59,783 bases of DNA from Paracoxiella cheracis (GCF_049348705.1 NZ_CP186486.1:1-59783); one strand, 5' to 3'; shown: positions 1-8,784, counted from the stretch's first letter. Program-made: numbers and translations. Notes: a model not told the origin generated them from the letters alone.

Positions 1-148
1 TAAACTTCCTCTTGTATTGGCAAGCAATTGAAATCGATAAAGTGTTTTAGGGTTTTAAAGCAATTACAAGAGGTGCCCTTGAGTCTTTTTCAAGTCTGTA
101 GCTGAAGACGTTATCCTGTGATAATATGATGCGCTTTCTTAGACGGTA
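1..148. other. Stretch with no recognisable gene; one inverted repeat
   Basis: I see no credible gene here. An imperfect inverted repeat pairs bases 8-19 with 61-73 (CCTCTTGTA against TACAAGAGG), separated by about 40 bases. It could be the foot of a transcription terminator or the end of an old element. The short ORF on the minus strand over 111-377 is a shadow that runs through the tRNA gene. Confidence 0.3.
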
Positions 149-314
149 TTATGGGCCCGTAGCTCAGGCGAAACGGCCCAGCAAAAAGATCCAGTGAATC
201 TTTTTGCCCGTTGAGCGCCGCCCATGGATGGGTGGCCGTGTGCATAGAGAAGTATGTATATATTAGTACAGGGATGTACGGAAGATATCGAAAAATTATG
301 GGCCCGTAGCTCAG
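149..314. repeat. 19-bp direct repeat made of the tRNA-Arg 5' end (149-167 and 296-314)
   Basis: The sequence TTATGGGCCCGTAGCTCAG occurs at 149-167 and again at 296-314, where it forms the start of the complete tRNA-Arg gene. The 128 bases between hold a 10-bp perfect stem (GCAAAAAGAT with ATCTTTTTGC at about 174-200) and a second palindrome around CCCATGGATGGG. The arrangement looks like the scar of an insertion or a recombination at the tRNA. No recombinase gene touches it directly. Confidence 0.6.
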
Positions 315-376
315 TTGGATAGAGTATCTGGCTTCGAACCAGGCGGTCGGCGGTTCGAATCCGTCCGGGCCCGCCA
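300..376 (+). tRNA. tRNA-Arg (anticodon UCG)
   Basis: A complete 77-nt cloverleaf can be drawn by eye. The acceptor stem pairs GGGCCCG with CGGGCCC, with an encoded CCA at 374-376. The D arm contains AGCTCAGTTGGATAGAG. The anticodon arm has a 5-bp stem around the loop CTTCGAA, giving anticodon TCG, which reads CGA. The T arm contains GGTTCGAATCC. tRNA genes are common integration sites, and the duplicated 5' end just upstream fits such a history. Confidence 0.93.
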
Positions 377-520
377 ATTAATCACTATAAAACAATATGA
401 TAAAGCCCATTCGTTTTGTTTATTTTTCTTTCAACTACCATTTTCCTAAAAAAAGTCCTAAAAAAATTAGCGTGTGCTCTCAATTTTGTTCAATCCGCGC
501 ACGTAAACACGCCGCATCTT

Positions 521-1638
521 GGCTTTGTTGCCTAACTAAAACATGAACAATCTATGTAATTTTTGCTGTCTATATTATAATCAGCACCCCAGGGTTTTCC
601 AGCAGAAGGCGGTTCATATGCCAAATAAATATCCAAACAAAAAAGGCTGGACGATTCCCAAGCAGAAATACAAGGTGAGCAATTGGCGTGAATATAATAA
701 TGCATTACGCAATCGTGCCAATATTGAAATCTGGATATCCGATGATATTATTCATTCGTGGTATGAAAAAGATCGTGTGTATGATGGCAAAGGCGCACCC
801 CAAAAGTTCACGGATCTTGCGATCATTACGTGCCATGAAATTCGGCAAGTTTTTCGTTTAGCGTTGAGGCAATGTCAAGGGTTTATGAATTCAATTTTCA
901 AGATGAAAGCCCTTAATATAAAATCACCGGATTACAGTTGCTTGTCAAAACGGTTAGCGCTTTTAACTATTCAGTCGCCTCGTTACAGGAAAACGGAATC
1001 GGCAGATAAAAGCGTTGTGGCTATCGCCCTTGACTCCACTGGGTTAAAACGGTTTGGCAGAGGTGAATGGCATCAGGAAACATATACATTATCAGCCAAA
1101 CGGAGTTGGCGTAAATTGCATATAGCCGTTGATAATAAACATATTATTCATGGTAATGATTTAACGGATCGCTTTACGGCGGATTGCCAAAGCGTTGCAA
1201 CGTTATCAAAGCAACTTACTTGCAAAGTGGGCCATGTCAGCGCCGATGGTGCCTACGATAAGAATCCTGTTTATGAAATATTATCAAATTACTTTAAAGG
1301 AGCCGCTATAATAATTCCGCCTGATAGTGATGCTGTTTATGATAAAAATAATCATACACAACGTAATGGTAATGTTAAGCAACTAAAAGCATTGGGCCGA
1401 ATCGCTTGGCAACGAATAAGACAATACGGTTATCGGAATTATTCAGAGTTGGCGATTCAACGTTACAAAAGAATATTGGGTAGTACGTTACATGCTCGAG
1501 ATTTTGTACGGCAAAAAATCGAATCAATGATCGGTTGTGGTGTTTTAAATAAAATGACGCGGCTAGGAATGCCAGCAAGTTATCGTTGCGCCTAAATTTT
1601 GAGACACAAACAAAGGCGTGGGGTTAGGCAACAAAGCC
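521..1638 (+). mobile_element. IS5-family insertion sequence, copy 1 (1118 bp)
   Basis: The element is bounded by inverted repeats GGCTTTGTTGCCTAAC and GTTAGGCAACAAAGCC and holds one transposase gene. Four further full-length copies lie at 16399-17516, 40360-41477, 47425-48542 and 50521-51638. No target duplication flanks this copy. On its right side, 1639-1654 is a piece of another IS5 copy on the opposite strand, so the elements are nested. Confidence 0.92.
618..1595 (+). CDS. IS5-family transposase (IS903-like group), copy 1
   Basis: This is a DDE transposase of about 325 residues that would cut and join the ends of its own IS. The first catalytic Asp sits in IALDSTGLKRFGRGEW and the second in SADGAYD. 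The Glu lies in the C-terminal YSELAIQRYKR block. The segment after the first Asp, with the pattern SWRKLHIAVD, is typical of the IS903 branch. I chose the ATG at 618 because AAGGCGG precedes it. An upstream in-frame ATG at 543 would add 25 residues lying almost in the terminal repeat. This copy has Ile where others have Met at two sites. Confidence 0.88.
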   Translation: MPNKYPNKKGWTIPKQKYKVSNWREYNNALRNRANIEIWISDDIIHSWYEKDRVYDGKGAPQKFTDLAIITCHEIRQVFRLALRQCQGFMNSIFKMKALNIKSPDYSCLSKRLALLTIQSPRYRKTESADKSVVAIALDSTGLKRFGRGEWHQETYTLSAKRSWRKLHIAVDNKHIIHGNDLTDRFTADCQSVATLSKQLTCKVGHVSADGAYDKNPVYEILSNYFKGAAIIIPPDSDAVYDKNNHTQRNGNVKQLKALGRIAWQRIRQYGYRNYSELAIQRYKRILGSTLHARDFVRQKIESMIGCGVLNKMTRLGMPASYRCA

Positions 1639-1654
1639 GAATAATATCATCGGA

Positions 1655-3091
1655 GGGTCTGTAAATAAGATTGTGTAAATGCGATAGTCAGGGAAAGGTC
1701 GTTAAAATTATACGGAGTCTTTGACTATGGCAATGAAAACCAATAAATTAGATCCACAGGTTGTGGAATATTTTCTCAAACATACCAAGACCGCATCTGA
1801 TATTTTCGGTGATACTGGTTTGTTAAAGGAGTTAAAAAAGGCACTGACGGAGCGTATTCTGGAAGGGGAGCTGACGGACGCGCTGGGTTATGCAAAACAC
1901 GAAGTGTCTGGCAACAATAGTGGTAATTCCCGCAATGGGCACAGCCAAAAAACGATCAAAACAACAGATGGCGAGATGACCATTGAGGTTCCTCGTGATC
2001 GTAACAATGAGTTTGTACCGCAATTGATTCCAAAACATCAAACCCGCTTTGATGATTTGGATGACAAAATTATGAGTCTTTATGCACGGGGTATGACTAC
2101 CCGTGATATTCAAGATCAGTTGAAAGATTTGTATGGCACAACTATTTGTTCGAGTCTCATTTCTACAGTAACCAACGAAGTGATTGAAGAAGTGAAGGCT
2201 TGGCAAAGTCGTCCGTTGGACAAGGTGTATCCGATTGTGTATTTGGACGCTTTAGTGATTAAAGTGCAGCAAGATAAAAAGGTTATCAATAAGGCATTGT
2301 ATTTGGCTTTAGGAATTAATATCGATGGGCAAAAAGAATTGCTAGGTATTTGGATTAGCCAAAATGAGGGCGCTAAATTCTGGTTGAATGTATTAACGGA
2401 GTTAAAAAATCGAGGCCTAGAAGATATCCTGATTTGTTGCGTTGACGGGCTAACGGGCTTTCCTGATGCGATTGGCGCTGTGTATCCTAACACTCAAGTA
2501 CAGCTTTGCATTGTACACATGGTGCGGAATTCATTGCGCTATGTGGGTTGGAAAAAGAAAAAAGAAGTGGCCGCTGACTTAAAAGCTATTTATTCGGCCA
2601 GTACGGTTGAAGAAGCAGAATTGGCGCTGACGAGTTTCTCTGAGAAATGGGATGCTGAATTTCCCTCGATTGCCAAAAGTTGGTTGACTCATTGGGAGCG
2701 CATTGTGCCATTTTTTGCTTATCCGGCAGAAATTCGGAGGGTGATTTATACCACTAACGCTATTGAATCACTGAACATGAGTATCCGAAAAGTTATTAAA
2801 AATAAACGAGTTTTTCCGTCGGACGATGCCGCTTTAAAACAACTCTATTTAGGGTTAAAAAATATAGCCAAAAAATGGACCATGCCGATTCGAGACTGGG
2901 GTGCCGCCATGAATCGTTTTGCCCTTATGTTTGAAGATCGCCTGGCGGATTTTGTATAAAACTTAAAATTCATAAGAGAGGAAATTAATTTGAACGCAAT
3001 GTAGTTTTTGATAAAATTAAAAAATCAGTTAACACAATGGCTGATTCATAATTCTGACTGACGCGATTTACACAAACTAATAAACAGTCCC
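1655..3091 (+). mobile_element. IS256-family insertion sequence, copy 1 (1437 bp)
   Basis: The termini are imperfect inverted repeats of the form GGGtCTGTaaATaAG...TTGTGTAAAT, seen at 1655 and in reverse at 3091. The element sits inside an older minus-strand IS5 copy. The left flank 1639-1654 matches IS5 interior sequence, and the right flank 3092-3118 is an IS5 terminus. Other copies lie at 22301, 29505 and 52865. Confidence 0.9.
1727..2959 (+). CDS. IS256-family (mutator-type) transposase, copy 1
   Basis: This is an intact DDE transposase of about 410 residues. Catalytic residues are visible in VVYLDALVIKV (first Asp), CCVDGLTGFPDAI (second Asp) and YTTNAIESLN (Glu). The N-terminal block ELTDALGYAKHE and the motif RNGHSQKTIKT are hallmarks of the mutator superfamily. 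The ATG at 1727 is preceded by GGAG at a good distance. An in-frame TTG six bases upstream is less likely. It is essentially identical to the copy at 52997-54229, which suggests recent spread. Confidence 0.92.
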   Translation: MAMKTNKLDPQVVEYFLKHTKTASDIFGDTGLLKELKKALTERILEGELTDALGYAKHEVSGNNSGNSRNGHSQKTIKTTDGEMTIEVPRDRNNEFVPQLIPKHQTRFDDLDDKIMSLYARGMTTRDIQDQLKDLYGTTICSSLISTVTNEVIEEVKAWQSRPLDKVYPIVYLDALVIKVQQDKKVINKALYLALGINIDGQKELLGIWISQNEGAKFWLNVLTELKNRGLEDILICCVDGLTGFPDAIGAVYPNTQVQLCIVHMVRNSLRYVGWKKKKEVAADLKAIYSASTVEEAELALTSFSEKWDAEFPSIAKSWLTHWERIVPFFAYPAEIRRVIYTTNAIESLNMSIRKVIKNKRVFPSDDAALKQLYLGLKNIAKKWTMPIRDWGAAMNRFALMFEDRLADFV

Positions 3092-3103
3092 TTCATGTTT
3101 TAG

Positions 3104-3910
3104 TTAGGCAACAAAGCCAAATTGATTTATAATGCCACTGATTGATGGTTTTTTATCTAAACCAGACTCATAAAGCCGATTGATGGTCTGATTACTTGTA
3201 TCGATATCCATCTTGCCTAACATCTCAAGGAGATCAGATTTGCATTGGTCAATGACGGCTTGACATCGTTGCTGCGCCCCTGATGAATCCTGTCGCTCCA
3301 CCCATTGAGATAATAGCATTTCGTAATCGGCTAATCGCGCCAGTTGAAAATCAAAACGGGTTATTTCTGATAAGCTTATAAGACTTGCTTTTGCGACCTC
3401 TGATGTGAACGCCGCAGACAATGATCCACCCTTCTCTACATAGTGTCTAGCGCCGTGGCGAGCAAATTGCTCTGCTTGAACCACCAAATCATCGCCACAG
3501 CTACCATCTGTTTTGGTTTGAAGCGCGTAAGCATTCCATTGATCTTGAGCATGCTTTTGCAAACAAATGGGATACCAATGATTACCTGTATTTTGGGGTA
3601 TCACGATGGTTGTTGTCGTCGGCTCATCCATTAAAAACTTTAAGTGCGCAAGATCATCATTGCTCAAAAAATTTTCTCTACCCATTCTCCCGGAGATATA
3701 AGCATCCGTTGCAGGCCACAGAATTTCGAGACCCGTAAGCCGGCTTTGGAGTTGAGAAAGCTTTTCGCCAATCTCATGATCCCAACGCCACCCCTCTGGC
3801 ATCTCCCGAACGAGTTGCGCTCTAAGTTTTGCCAAGGTTTTATCGGCATCTGGATTTGCTTGGAAAAAATCATATCGTCGTTTGAATAAACGCCCTTTTC
3901 GTTCTGGCAT
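3104..3910 (-). CDS. Putative effector with cysteine-protease-like His and Cys motifs; 3' end cut by an IS5 terminus
   Basis: I do not recognise the family. The product is about 268 residues. Near residues 115-160 it has NTGNHWYPICL followed by a Trp-rich strand and TDGSCGDD. That order, His-Trp and then Gly-x-Cys-Gly, resembles ULP/C48-like or other papain-fold proteases used as effectors against ubiquitin-type modifiers. This is inference only. The start at 3910 is chosen because AAAGGTAG precedes the ATG. A longer frame to 4003 lacks a ribosome site. The last residues and the stop come from the IS5 end at 3092-3118, so the C-terminus is not native. It is transcribed divergently from the recombinase gene at 4206. 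Confidence 0.55.
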   Translation of the reverse strand: MPERKGRLFKRRYDFFQANPDADKTLAKLRAQLVREMPEGWRWDHEIGEKLSQLQSRLTGLEILWPATDAYISGRMGRENFLSNDDLAHLKFLMDEPTTTTIVIPQNTGNHWYPICLQKHAQDQWNAYALQTKTDGSCGDDLVVQAEQFARHGARHYVEKGGSLSAAFTSEVAKASLISLSEITRFDFQLARLADYEMLLSQWVERQDSSGAQQRCQAVIDQCKSDLLEMLGKMDIDTSNQTINRLYESGLDKKPSISGIINQFGFVA

Positions 3911-4091
3911 AAAGCTACCTTTATCTTTAATTAAATTAACATTAACCGAGAGATCCAGCTCAGCTAAAATAATGCAACTGAACGTACAGATTACTTGTAT
4001 CAAAAAAATATTAAGGTTTTATGAAAAAATACATAAATTTTGGGGTTTATTTTTGCTCAAAATTTACCACCTGCGCATTTTTTGTGTTTGT

Positions 4092-4122
4092 TACGATAAT
4101 GGGATAATGGGACATTATCGTA
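4092..4122. promoter_or_regulatory. Palindrome TACGATAATG / CATTATCGTA in a divergent promoter region
   Basis: The arms TACGATAATG and CATTATCGTA flank an 11-base centre. The centre looks like a tandem duplication of ATAATGGG. Without the duplication, the site equals the palindrome at 34199-34221, where the arms are 3 bases apart. It lies between the minus-strand gene starting at 3910 and the recombinase at 4206. It could be a repressor operator or a tyrosine-recombinase core site. Confidence 0.6.
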
Positions 4123-4205
4123 GAATGTTGATAGAATAAACAAAAGAAGAAGAGGGCGGTTCGTTTAGTTCAAAAAATAACCGTTCTAAAGAAAAGGAAC
4201 CCGTT

Positions 4206-5180
4206 GTGCAAATAAATAACAAAAAGGACGTTATTGCTTGTCATTCTGCTGCTGATGATTTGGAGGACGTGTATTACGAACCGGATGTCATTGATCAGCA
4301 AGCCTCGATGAGTGAGAGTACGCGTCGGGCCTACTATTCGGATCTTCAGGACTTCCTGACAAAAACGGGGAGGGCACTGCCCACCGATATTGAATCGGTG
4401 TTGCAGTATCTTGAAGCATGTACCGATCAGGTGAATCCCCGTACCTTACGACGACGACTCAGCATGATCCGAAAATGGCATCAACTGCATCGTATGCCAG
4501 ACCCCACCCATGATCTTTCGATCAAAGAAAAAATCACCGCAATCGCACGAACGCACGGCACACCGAAAGTGAAAGCGAAAGCCCTGCGTTTGCCCGCGCT
4601 GTTGCAGTTAATTGCATATTTAGAGACGCACTCGTCCTTACTATATATAAGGAATAAAGCACTCTTATTGATAGGCTACTTTGGTGCGTTTCGCCGGTCT
4701 GAGTTGGTGAACTTAGTCTGGGAGTCTATTGATTTTGTACCGGAAGGGATGACGATTCAATTGCCGCGCAGCAAAACCGATCAAAGTGGGGAGGGGTTTG
4801 TGTGCGCCATTCCGTTTGGCCCCGATCATTACTGCCCTGTGCGCGCCCTTTTGGCGTGGCGCGATGCCTCAGGACAGTACGAAGGGTATCTTTTTCGTCA
4901 GATCACGAATCAAGGCAAGGTACTTGAATCACCCATTTCATCGCACCATTGGAACAACGAATTAAAACGCCTCGCCCATCACGCTAAGTTGCCGAATGCC
5001 GAGCAGATTACCAGCCACTCCTTGAGGCGCGGTTCGACCACTGAAGCCGCGAGCCGTGGTGCGCCGTTAATGACCTTAAAGCAACACGGCCGTTGGCGAT
5101 CCGGTAATTCAGTTTTAGAATACATCGAGGAGGGCAGACGCTTCAAAGATAGTGCTGCTAAGTTATTATTCGATTTTTAA
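4206..5180 (+). CDS. Tyrosine recombinase (XerC/D or TnpS-like)
   Basis: This 324-residue enzyme would cut and rejoin DNA at a specific core site through a covalent phosphotyrosine. The catalytic set is complete: Arg in FGAFRRSELVNL, Lys in RSKTDQSG, His-x-x-Arg in SHSLRRGSTTEA, His in QHGRWRSG, and Tyr in VLEYIEEG. The N-terminal third is a SAM-like core-binding domain. The start is GTG at 4206, preceded by AAAAGGAA. The length and the divergent layout recall the TnpS resolvase of Tn4651-type Tn3 transposons. A Tn3-type tnpA relic lies 5 kb away, but a functional link is only a guess. Confidence 0.88.
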   Translation: MQINNKKDVIACHSAADDLEDVYYEPDVIDQQASMSESTRRAYYSDLQDFLTKTGRALPTDIESVLQYLEACTDQVNPRTLRRRLSMIRKWHQLHRMPDPTHDLSIKEKITAIARTHGTPKVKAKALRLPALLQLIAYLETHSSLLYIRNKALLLIGYFGAFRRSELVNLVWESIDFVPEGMTIQLPRSKTDQSGEGFVCAIPFGPDHYCPVRALLAWRDASGQYEGYLFRQITNQGKVLESPISSHHWNNELKRLAHHAKLPNAEQITSHSLRRGSTTEAASRGAPLMTLKQHGRWRSGNSVLEYIEEGRRFKDSAAKLLFDF

Positions 5181-5245
5181 AGAACCATGTAAACTCTATT
5201 AAAATTTATGCCACTATCTTTAATGTGCTACTCAAGAGTTAATGA

Positions 5246-6826
5246 ATGCAAACACCATCTGATATTCTAAAGCAAGTATTTGGATACGATAATTATCGTC
5301 CATTGCAAAAAACCATTATTAATAGTGTCATCGCTGGCGAAGATAATTTTGTCCTGATGCCAACCGGCGGTGGTAAGTCGCTCTGCTACCAAATACCCGC
5401 GTTAGTTCGAAAAGGGGTAGCCATCGTCGTTTCACCGCTTATTTCATTAATGCAAGATCAAGTACAAGCGCTGCAAACCAATGGCATTGCGGCGGCTTTT
5501 TACAATTCAACACTCACCGGACCGGAATCAAAAAGAATTCTTGCCCAACTCCATAATAATGAACTGGATCTACTCTACGTAGCACCCGAAAAGTTAATGT
5601 CAGATACCTTTCTCGAACGCCTCAATACTGTTGATATCAGTTTGTTTGCTATCGACGAAGCGCATTGTGTCTCTCAATGGGGTCATGATTTTCGGGTTGA
5701 ATACCTGGAGCTGGGGCGATTACGTGGACTTTTTCCTGATATTCCGATCATCGCATTAACGGCCACAGCGGATAAACAAACACGCCAGCATATTTTAAAA
5801 AGTTTAAATTTAGAAAACGCACACGTACATATTGCGAGTTTCGATCGCCCTAATATTCGCTATACGGTCGTAGAAAAGCAAAGGCCCTTTAACCAATTGA
5901 CCGCTTTTCTAAAAAGTAGAACCCACGATTTTGGGATTATTTACTGCCTGAGTCGTAAGCGGGTTGAAGAACTAGCTACCAAATTGCAGAAACAAGGGTA
6001 TCATGCTCTACCCTACCACGCGGGGCTCGGTGCGCAACAGCGTCAACTAGCACAAACAGCATTTCAACAAGATGACGTAAATATCATTGTGGCAACCATT
6101 GCGTTTGGCATGGGCATTGATAAACCCAATGTTAGATTTGTGGTCCATTATGACCTGCCTAAAAATATAGAAGCTTATTATCAAGAAACAGGACGTGCGG
6201 GTCGTGATGGCCTGCCCTCCGAAGCATTGCTACTGTATGGATTACAAGATTGCGTTATCATCAAGCACTTTATTGAAAATAATTCCGATAAGGATCAAAA
6301 AAGAATAGAATCGCACAAATTAAATTGCATGATTGGCTTAGCAGAGGCGACCACCTGTCGTCGTCGCGTGTTATTGAATTATTTTAATGAGTCATTAGAG
6401 AAAGCCTGTGGTAACTGCGATATTTGCTTAAACCCACCCGAAACGTATGATGCAACCATTCATGCGCAAAAGGCTTTATCTTGTGTCTATCGTGTTGATC
6501 AGCGCTTTGGCGCCAACTATATTATTGATGTATTACGCGGCAAAGACAATGTACGCATGAAGCACTTGGGCCATGATCACTTATCAACCTACGGGATTGG
6601 CAAAGACACCAGTCACGAAGAATGGCACAGTATTTTTCGTCAACTCATTCATTTAGGATATCTTGAGCAAGATATCGCGAACTATTCTGTTTTAAAACTA
6701 ACAGCGCAAGCAAAACTAATTCTAAGTGGCCAGGAAACCTTAATGCTGGCTAAGGCGCGCATCAAAGTGCATCGCACACACAAAGCGACTAGTCCAAAAC
6801 CCAATACAGGGCTCTGTCGCAATTAA
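5246..6826 (+). CDS. recQ: RecQ-type ATP-dependent DNA helicase, C-terminus removed by IS6
   Basis: This is a 3'-5' superfamily 2 DNA helicase. Walker A is TGGGKS at residues 40-45, and the DEAH box is at 137-140 followed by CVSQWGHDFR. Motif VI appears as QETGRAGRDG. The RecQ zinc site is visible as CRRRVLLNYFNE...CGNCDIC near residues 369-395, followed by the winged-helix RQC region. The HRDC domain found in full RecQ (about 600 residues) is missing. The last codons GLCRN and the stop lie inside the IS6 terminus that starts at 6810, so the gene is 3'-truncated. Helicase activity may remain, because HRDC is often dispensable for it. Confidence 0.93.
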   Translation: MQTPSDILKQVFGYDNYRPLQKTIINSVIAGEDNFVLMPTGGGKSLCYQIPALVRKGVAIVVSPLISLMQDQVQALQTNGIAAAFYNSTLTGPESKRILAQLHNNELDLLYVAPEKLMSDTFLERLNTVDISLFAIDEAHCVSQWGHDFRVEYLELGRLRGLFPDIPIIALTATADKQTRQHILKSLNLENAHVHIASFDRPNIRYTVVEKQRPFNQLTAFLKSRTHDFGIIYCLSRKRVEELATKLQKQGYHALPYHAGLGAQQRQLAQTAFQQDDVNIIVATIAFGMGIDKPNVRFVVHYDLPKNIEAYYQETGRAGRDGLPSEALLLYGLQDCVIIKHFIENNSDKDQKRIESHKLNCMIGLAEATTCRRRVLLNYFNESLEKACGNCDICLNPPETYDATIHAQKALSCVYRVDQRFGANYIIDVLRGKDNVRMKHLGHDHLSTYGIGKDTSHEEWHSIFRQLIHLGYLEQDIANYSVLKLTAQAKLILSGQETLMLAKARIKVHRTHKATSPKPNTGLCRN

Positions 6827-7650
6827 TTCACGTAAATACAATATTGCTTATGCGCATTTTTCCTGGTCGCAATTAGGCTGCGAGTGCATAGAATTGTTCA
6901 AACACAGCCATATTAGCAGCATTTTTATACTGACCTTTTTGGAGCATGTGATGTAATTCAATCCCAGCTAAAGTTGCCTCAGCTGTATCAAACGATTTAA
7001 ATCCCATCATCGGTTTTATAATTCTTTTAATGCTGCGATGATCTTGCTCCACAATATTATTTAAATATTTTATGTCACGAACAAAAATAGTTATGAAAAC
7101 TCCACAAATCATCGATAATAATGTCAATATTAAATTAATCGATTTTAAGGCTGATTTATTTGATCCACTTTTATCAATGGTAACTTTCTTTGGTAGCCCA
7201 TGAGTCCCGATCGCTTTCTTGAAAAAGCGTTTCGCCGCTTGTTTATCGCGTTGTTTCGATAGTAAAAAGTCGATCGTATTACCCTCTTTATCAACAGCGC
7301 GATATAAATAATGCCAATCGCCTTTTACTTTGATGTAGGTTTCGTGCATTCTCCAACTACCACCGACAGGAGATTTATGTTTTTTCCGGAATTCTGCTTC
7401 CAATAAGGGCGCGTATTTAATAACCCAACGATTTATTGTGGAGTGATCTACATTGACTCCTCTTTCTAGCATGAGTTCTTCAATATTTCGGTAGCTCAGC
7501 GCGTAAGCTAAATACCAGCGCACCGCCATCAAAATAATCCCCTTCTCAAAATGGCGCCATTTGAAATTGATCATATCACATCCTTCTACGTAGATAATTC
7601 ACTATAAGCCATCAATTATACACACCGGCTTCGAGATTTGCGACACAACC
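6810..7650 (-). mobile_element. IS6/IS26-family insertion sequence, copy A (841 bp)
   Basis: The ends are GGCTCTGTCGCAATTAATTC at the left and the reverse of GGTTGTGTCGCAAATCTCG at the right. The element holds one transposase gene. The 8-bp sequences on each side do not match, so this copy has no target duplication and probably arose by recombination or adjacent deletion. It truncates recQ on its left and an rpn-type gene on its right. Confidence 0.9.
6873..7574 (-). CDS. IS6-family transposase, copy A, with first catalytic Asp changed to His
   Basis: The 233-residue transposase has the IS6 layout: an N-terminal region with YALSYRNIEELM, then the RNase-H-fold core. The first catalytic position reads WRMHETYIKVKG here, whereas copies at 23832 and 26089 read WRMDETYIKVKG. 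The second Asp is in TIDKSGSN and the Glu in VEQDHRSIKR. A His at the first acidic position should abolish catalysis, so this copy is probably dead or moved only in trans. Confidence 0.9.
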   Translation of the reverse strand: MINFKWRHFEKGIILMAVRWYLAYALSYRNIEELMLERGVNVDHSTINRWVIKYAPLLEAEFRKKHKSPVGGSWRMHETYIKVKGDWHYLYRAVDKEGNTIDFLLSKQRDKQAAKRFFKKAIGTHGLPKKVTIDKSGSNKSALKSINLILTLLSMICGVFITIFVRDIKYLNNIVEQDHRSIKRIIKPMMGFKSFDTAEATLAGIELHHMLQKGQYKNAANMAVFEQFYALAA

Positions 7651-7973
7651 TGTTTTTTCAGGTGTTGGTCCATGATACGCAATTGATAGCGCAAAATCCG
7701 ATAAGGCATCAGAGGATCGGGCTTTCGTTGATGCTCTACCAGCGTGTACAAATAGCCAGGCTGTTCATTGAGCTCGACAGCATAGAGGATATCGGCCATG
7801 GAGCTTTGTAATGCATCATCAATAAAGCTACTCTTTTGTAATTCCAGTGTGTTTAAATCCACGACCTGACGAATCCGCTCTGGCAAATGCTGCTCAAAGA
7901 ATTCGGTCGCGACACGGACATCCGACATCGCTGTACGGAAATAGCTATCATGAGGGTTGTTAATTTTTTTCAT
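7602..7973 (-). CDS. Rpn-family (PD-(D/E)XK) nuclease / putative transposase fragment
   Basis: The N-terminal 105 or so residues match the Rpn (recombination-promoting nuclease, transposase_31) family. They include the opening NNPHDSYFRTAMSD and FFEQHLPERIR. The nuclease-core strand pattern follows as SSMADILYAVEL...YLYTLVEHQRKPDPLMPYRILRY. The family is usually about 300 residues. Here the IS6 copy cuts it at 7651 and supplies the last 15 codons, so it is a 3'-truncated gene. The start overlaps the end of the upstream RecX-like gene by 14 bases, which suggests they were co-transcribed. Confidence 0.8.
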   Translation of the reverse strand: MKKINNPHDSYFRTAMSDVRVATEFFEQHLPERIRQVVDLNTLELQKSSFIDDALQSSMADILYAVELNEQPGYLYTLVEHQRKPDPLMPYRILRYQLRIMDQHLKKQVVSQISKPVCIIDGL

Positions 7974-8565
7974 TTAAATCTCGACGATGATGGGCGCCCG
8001 CAGCTTTGACTGCTGCTTGCGCGACCTTAAATGGAAAGTGAGCATCCTGGAGCACCTGCGCCAAGTGTTGCTCTTTTGGTTGACGATCCCCATCCGGCAA
8101 CATTTGCCATTCTGCCAGAGCAACAGATTCAGCGCGAACGATTTCGGGGTCCAGTTCCGCCATTGCTGAGGCAATGCAAATCGGGTCAATCTTCGCTGCA
8201 TGCAATTGCTCACGGATAAATCCATCGCCATGATCGTGATATTGGCGCCTAATCGATCGTGCCCGATGTAGATCACCCAAGACATGCGTTTCTTCCAAGT
8301 GAAGCAGAACAGCAGCAATCCGCGCTTCGCCTTCATGATCGCATGGCGACTGACATTGCTTGAGCCGCTTTTCTAATTCACTCAAACTGGAGGGGTGCTC
8401 CTGTAACAAACGGTGCGATACATCCAAGAGTTGCCGAAGACGGAAGTCTGCTATCGTCTTACTGCCCACCCATTTTTCAAGATGGCGAATCCGCTTTGCA
8501 TACCGCAACCGGTTAAGCCAGCGTCTGAGGTGGCAATATCTTTTAAACATACACCAGAGTCTCAT
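7960..8565 (-). CDS. RecX-like regulatory protein
   Basis: The product is about 200 residues, rich in three-helix repeats of the RecX type. One repeat shows SSLSELEKRLKQC...RIAAVLLHLEETHVLGDLHRA. The next shows the pattern GFIREQLHAAKIDPICIASAMAEL. RecX binds RecA filaments and limits recombination. Chromosomal recX normally follows recA, but this one is paired with an rpn-type nuclease gene. That suggests an accessory role, or that this is not the housekeeping copy. The ATG at 8565 follows AAGGAG, and an in-frame GTG sits one codon upstream. The family assignment is by pattern only. Confidence 0.6.
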   Translation of the reverse strand: MRLWCMFKRYCHLRRWLNRLRYAKRIRHLEKWVGSKTIADFRLRQLLDVSHRLLQEHPSSLSELEKRLKQCQSPCDHEGEARIAAVLLHLEETHVLGDLHRARSIRRQYHDHGDGFIREQLHAAKIDPICIASAMAELDPEIVRAESVALAEWQMLPDGDRQPKEQHLAQVLQDAHFPFKVAQAAVKAAGAHHRRDLNEKN

Positions 8566-8643
8566 CACTACAGGAGCTCCTTGTCAAAGCATGAGGACAG
8601 AGTATCAAGTTACTTCTGTTGAGGGAATAGACACTTCTTTCCA

Positions 8644-8784
8644 TTGGACTTTGGATAAATAAAATCCCTTGCCAGTTAGGACAATAATCAAAAAATGTGA
8701 GTTTCTAAATCTTAAGCTGTTTTTTGCAGCAATTCGTAGAATTTCTCAGGTGTAAAATTTATTTTATCCAACCATGATTTTACT
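8644..8784 (-). mobile_element. End fragment of the IS4-like element seen at 57677-59646
   Basis: Bases 8644-8784 match 57677-57815 almost exactly. They begin with the terminal repeat TTGGACTTTGGATAAAT and run into the 3' end of the transposase gene. The fragment is broken at 8785 by the IS481-type element. Confidence 0.85.

Noticed and set aside
111..377. 88-codon ORF on the minus strand
   Set aside because: It runs through the tRNA-Arg gene and the duplicated tRNA start; no independent support.
1832..2493. Antisense ORFs inside IS256 (repeated in all copies)
   Set aside because: Shadows of the transposase gene; conserved only because the IS copies are nearly identical.
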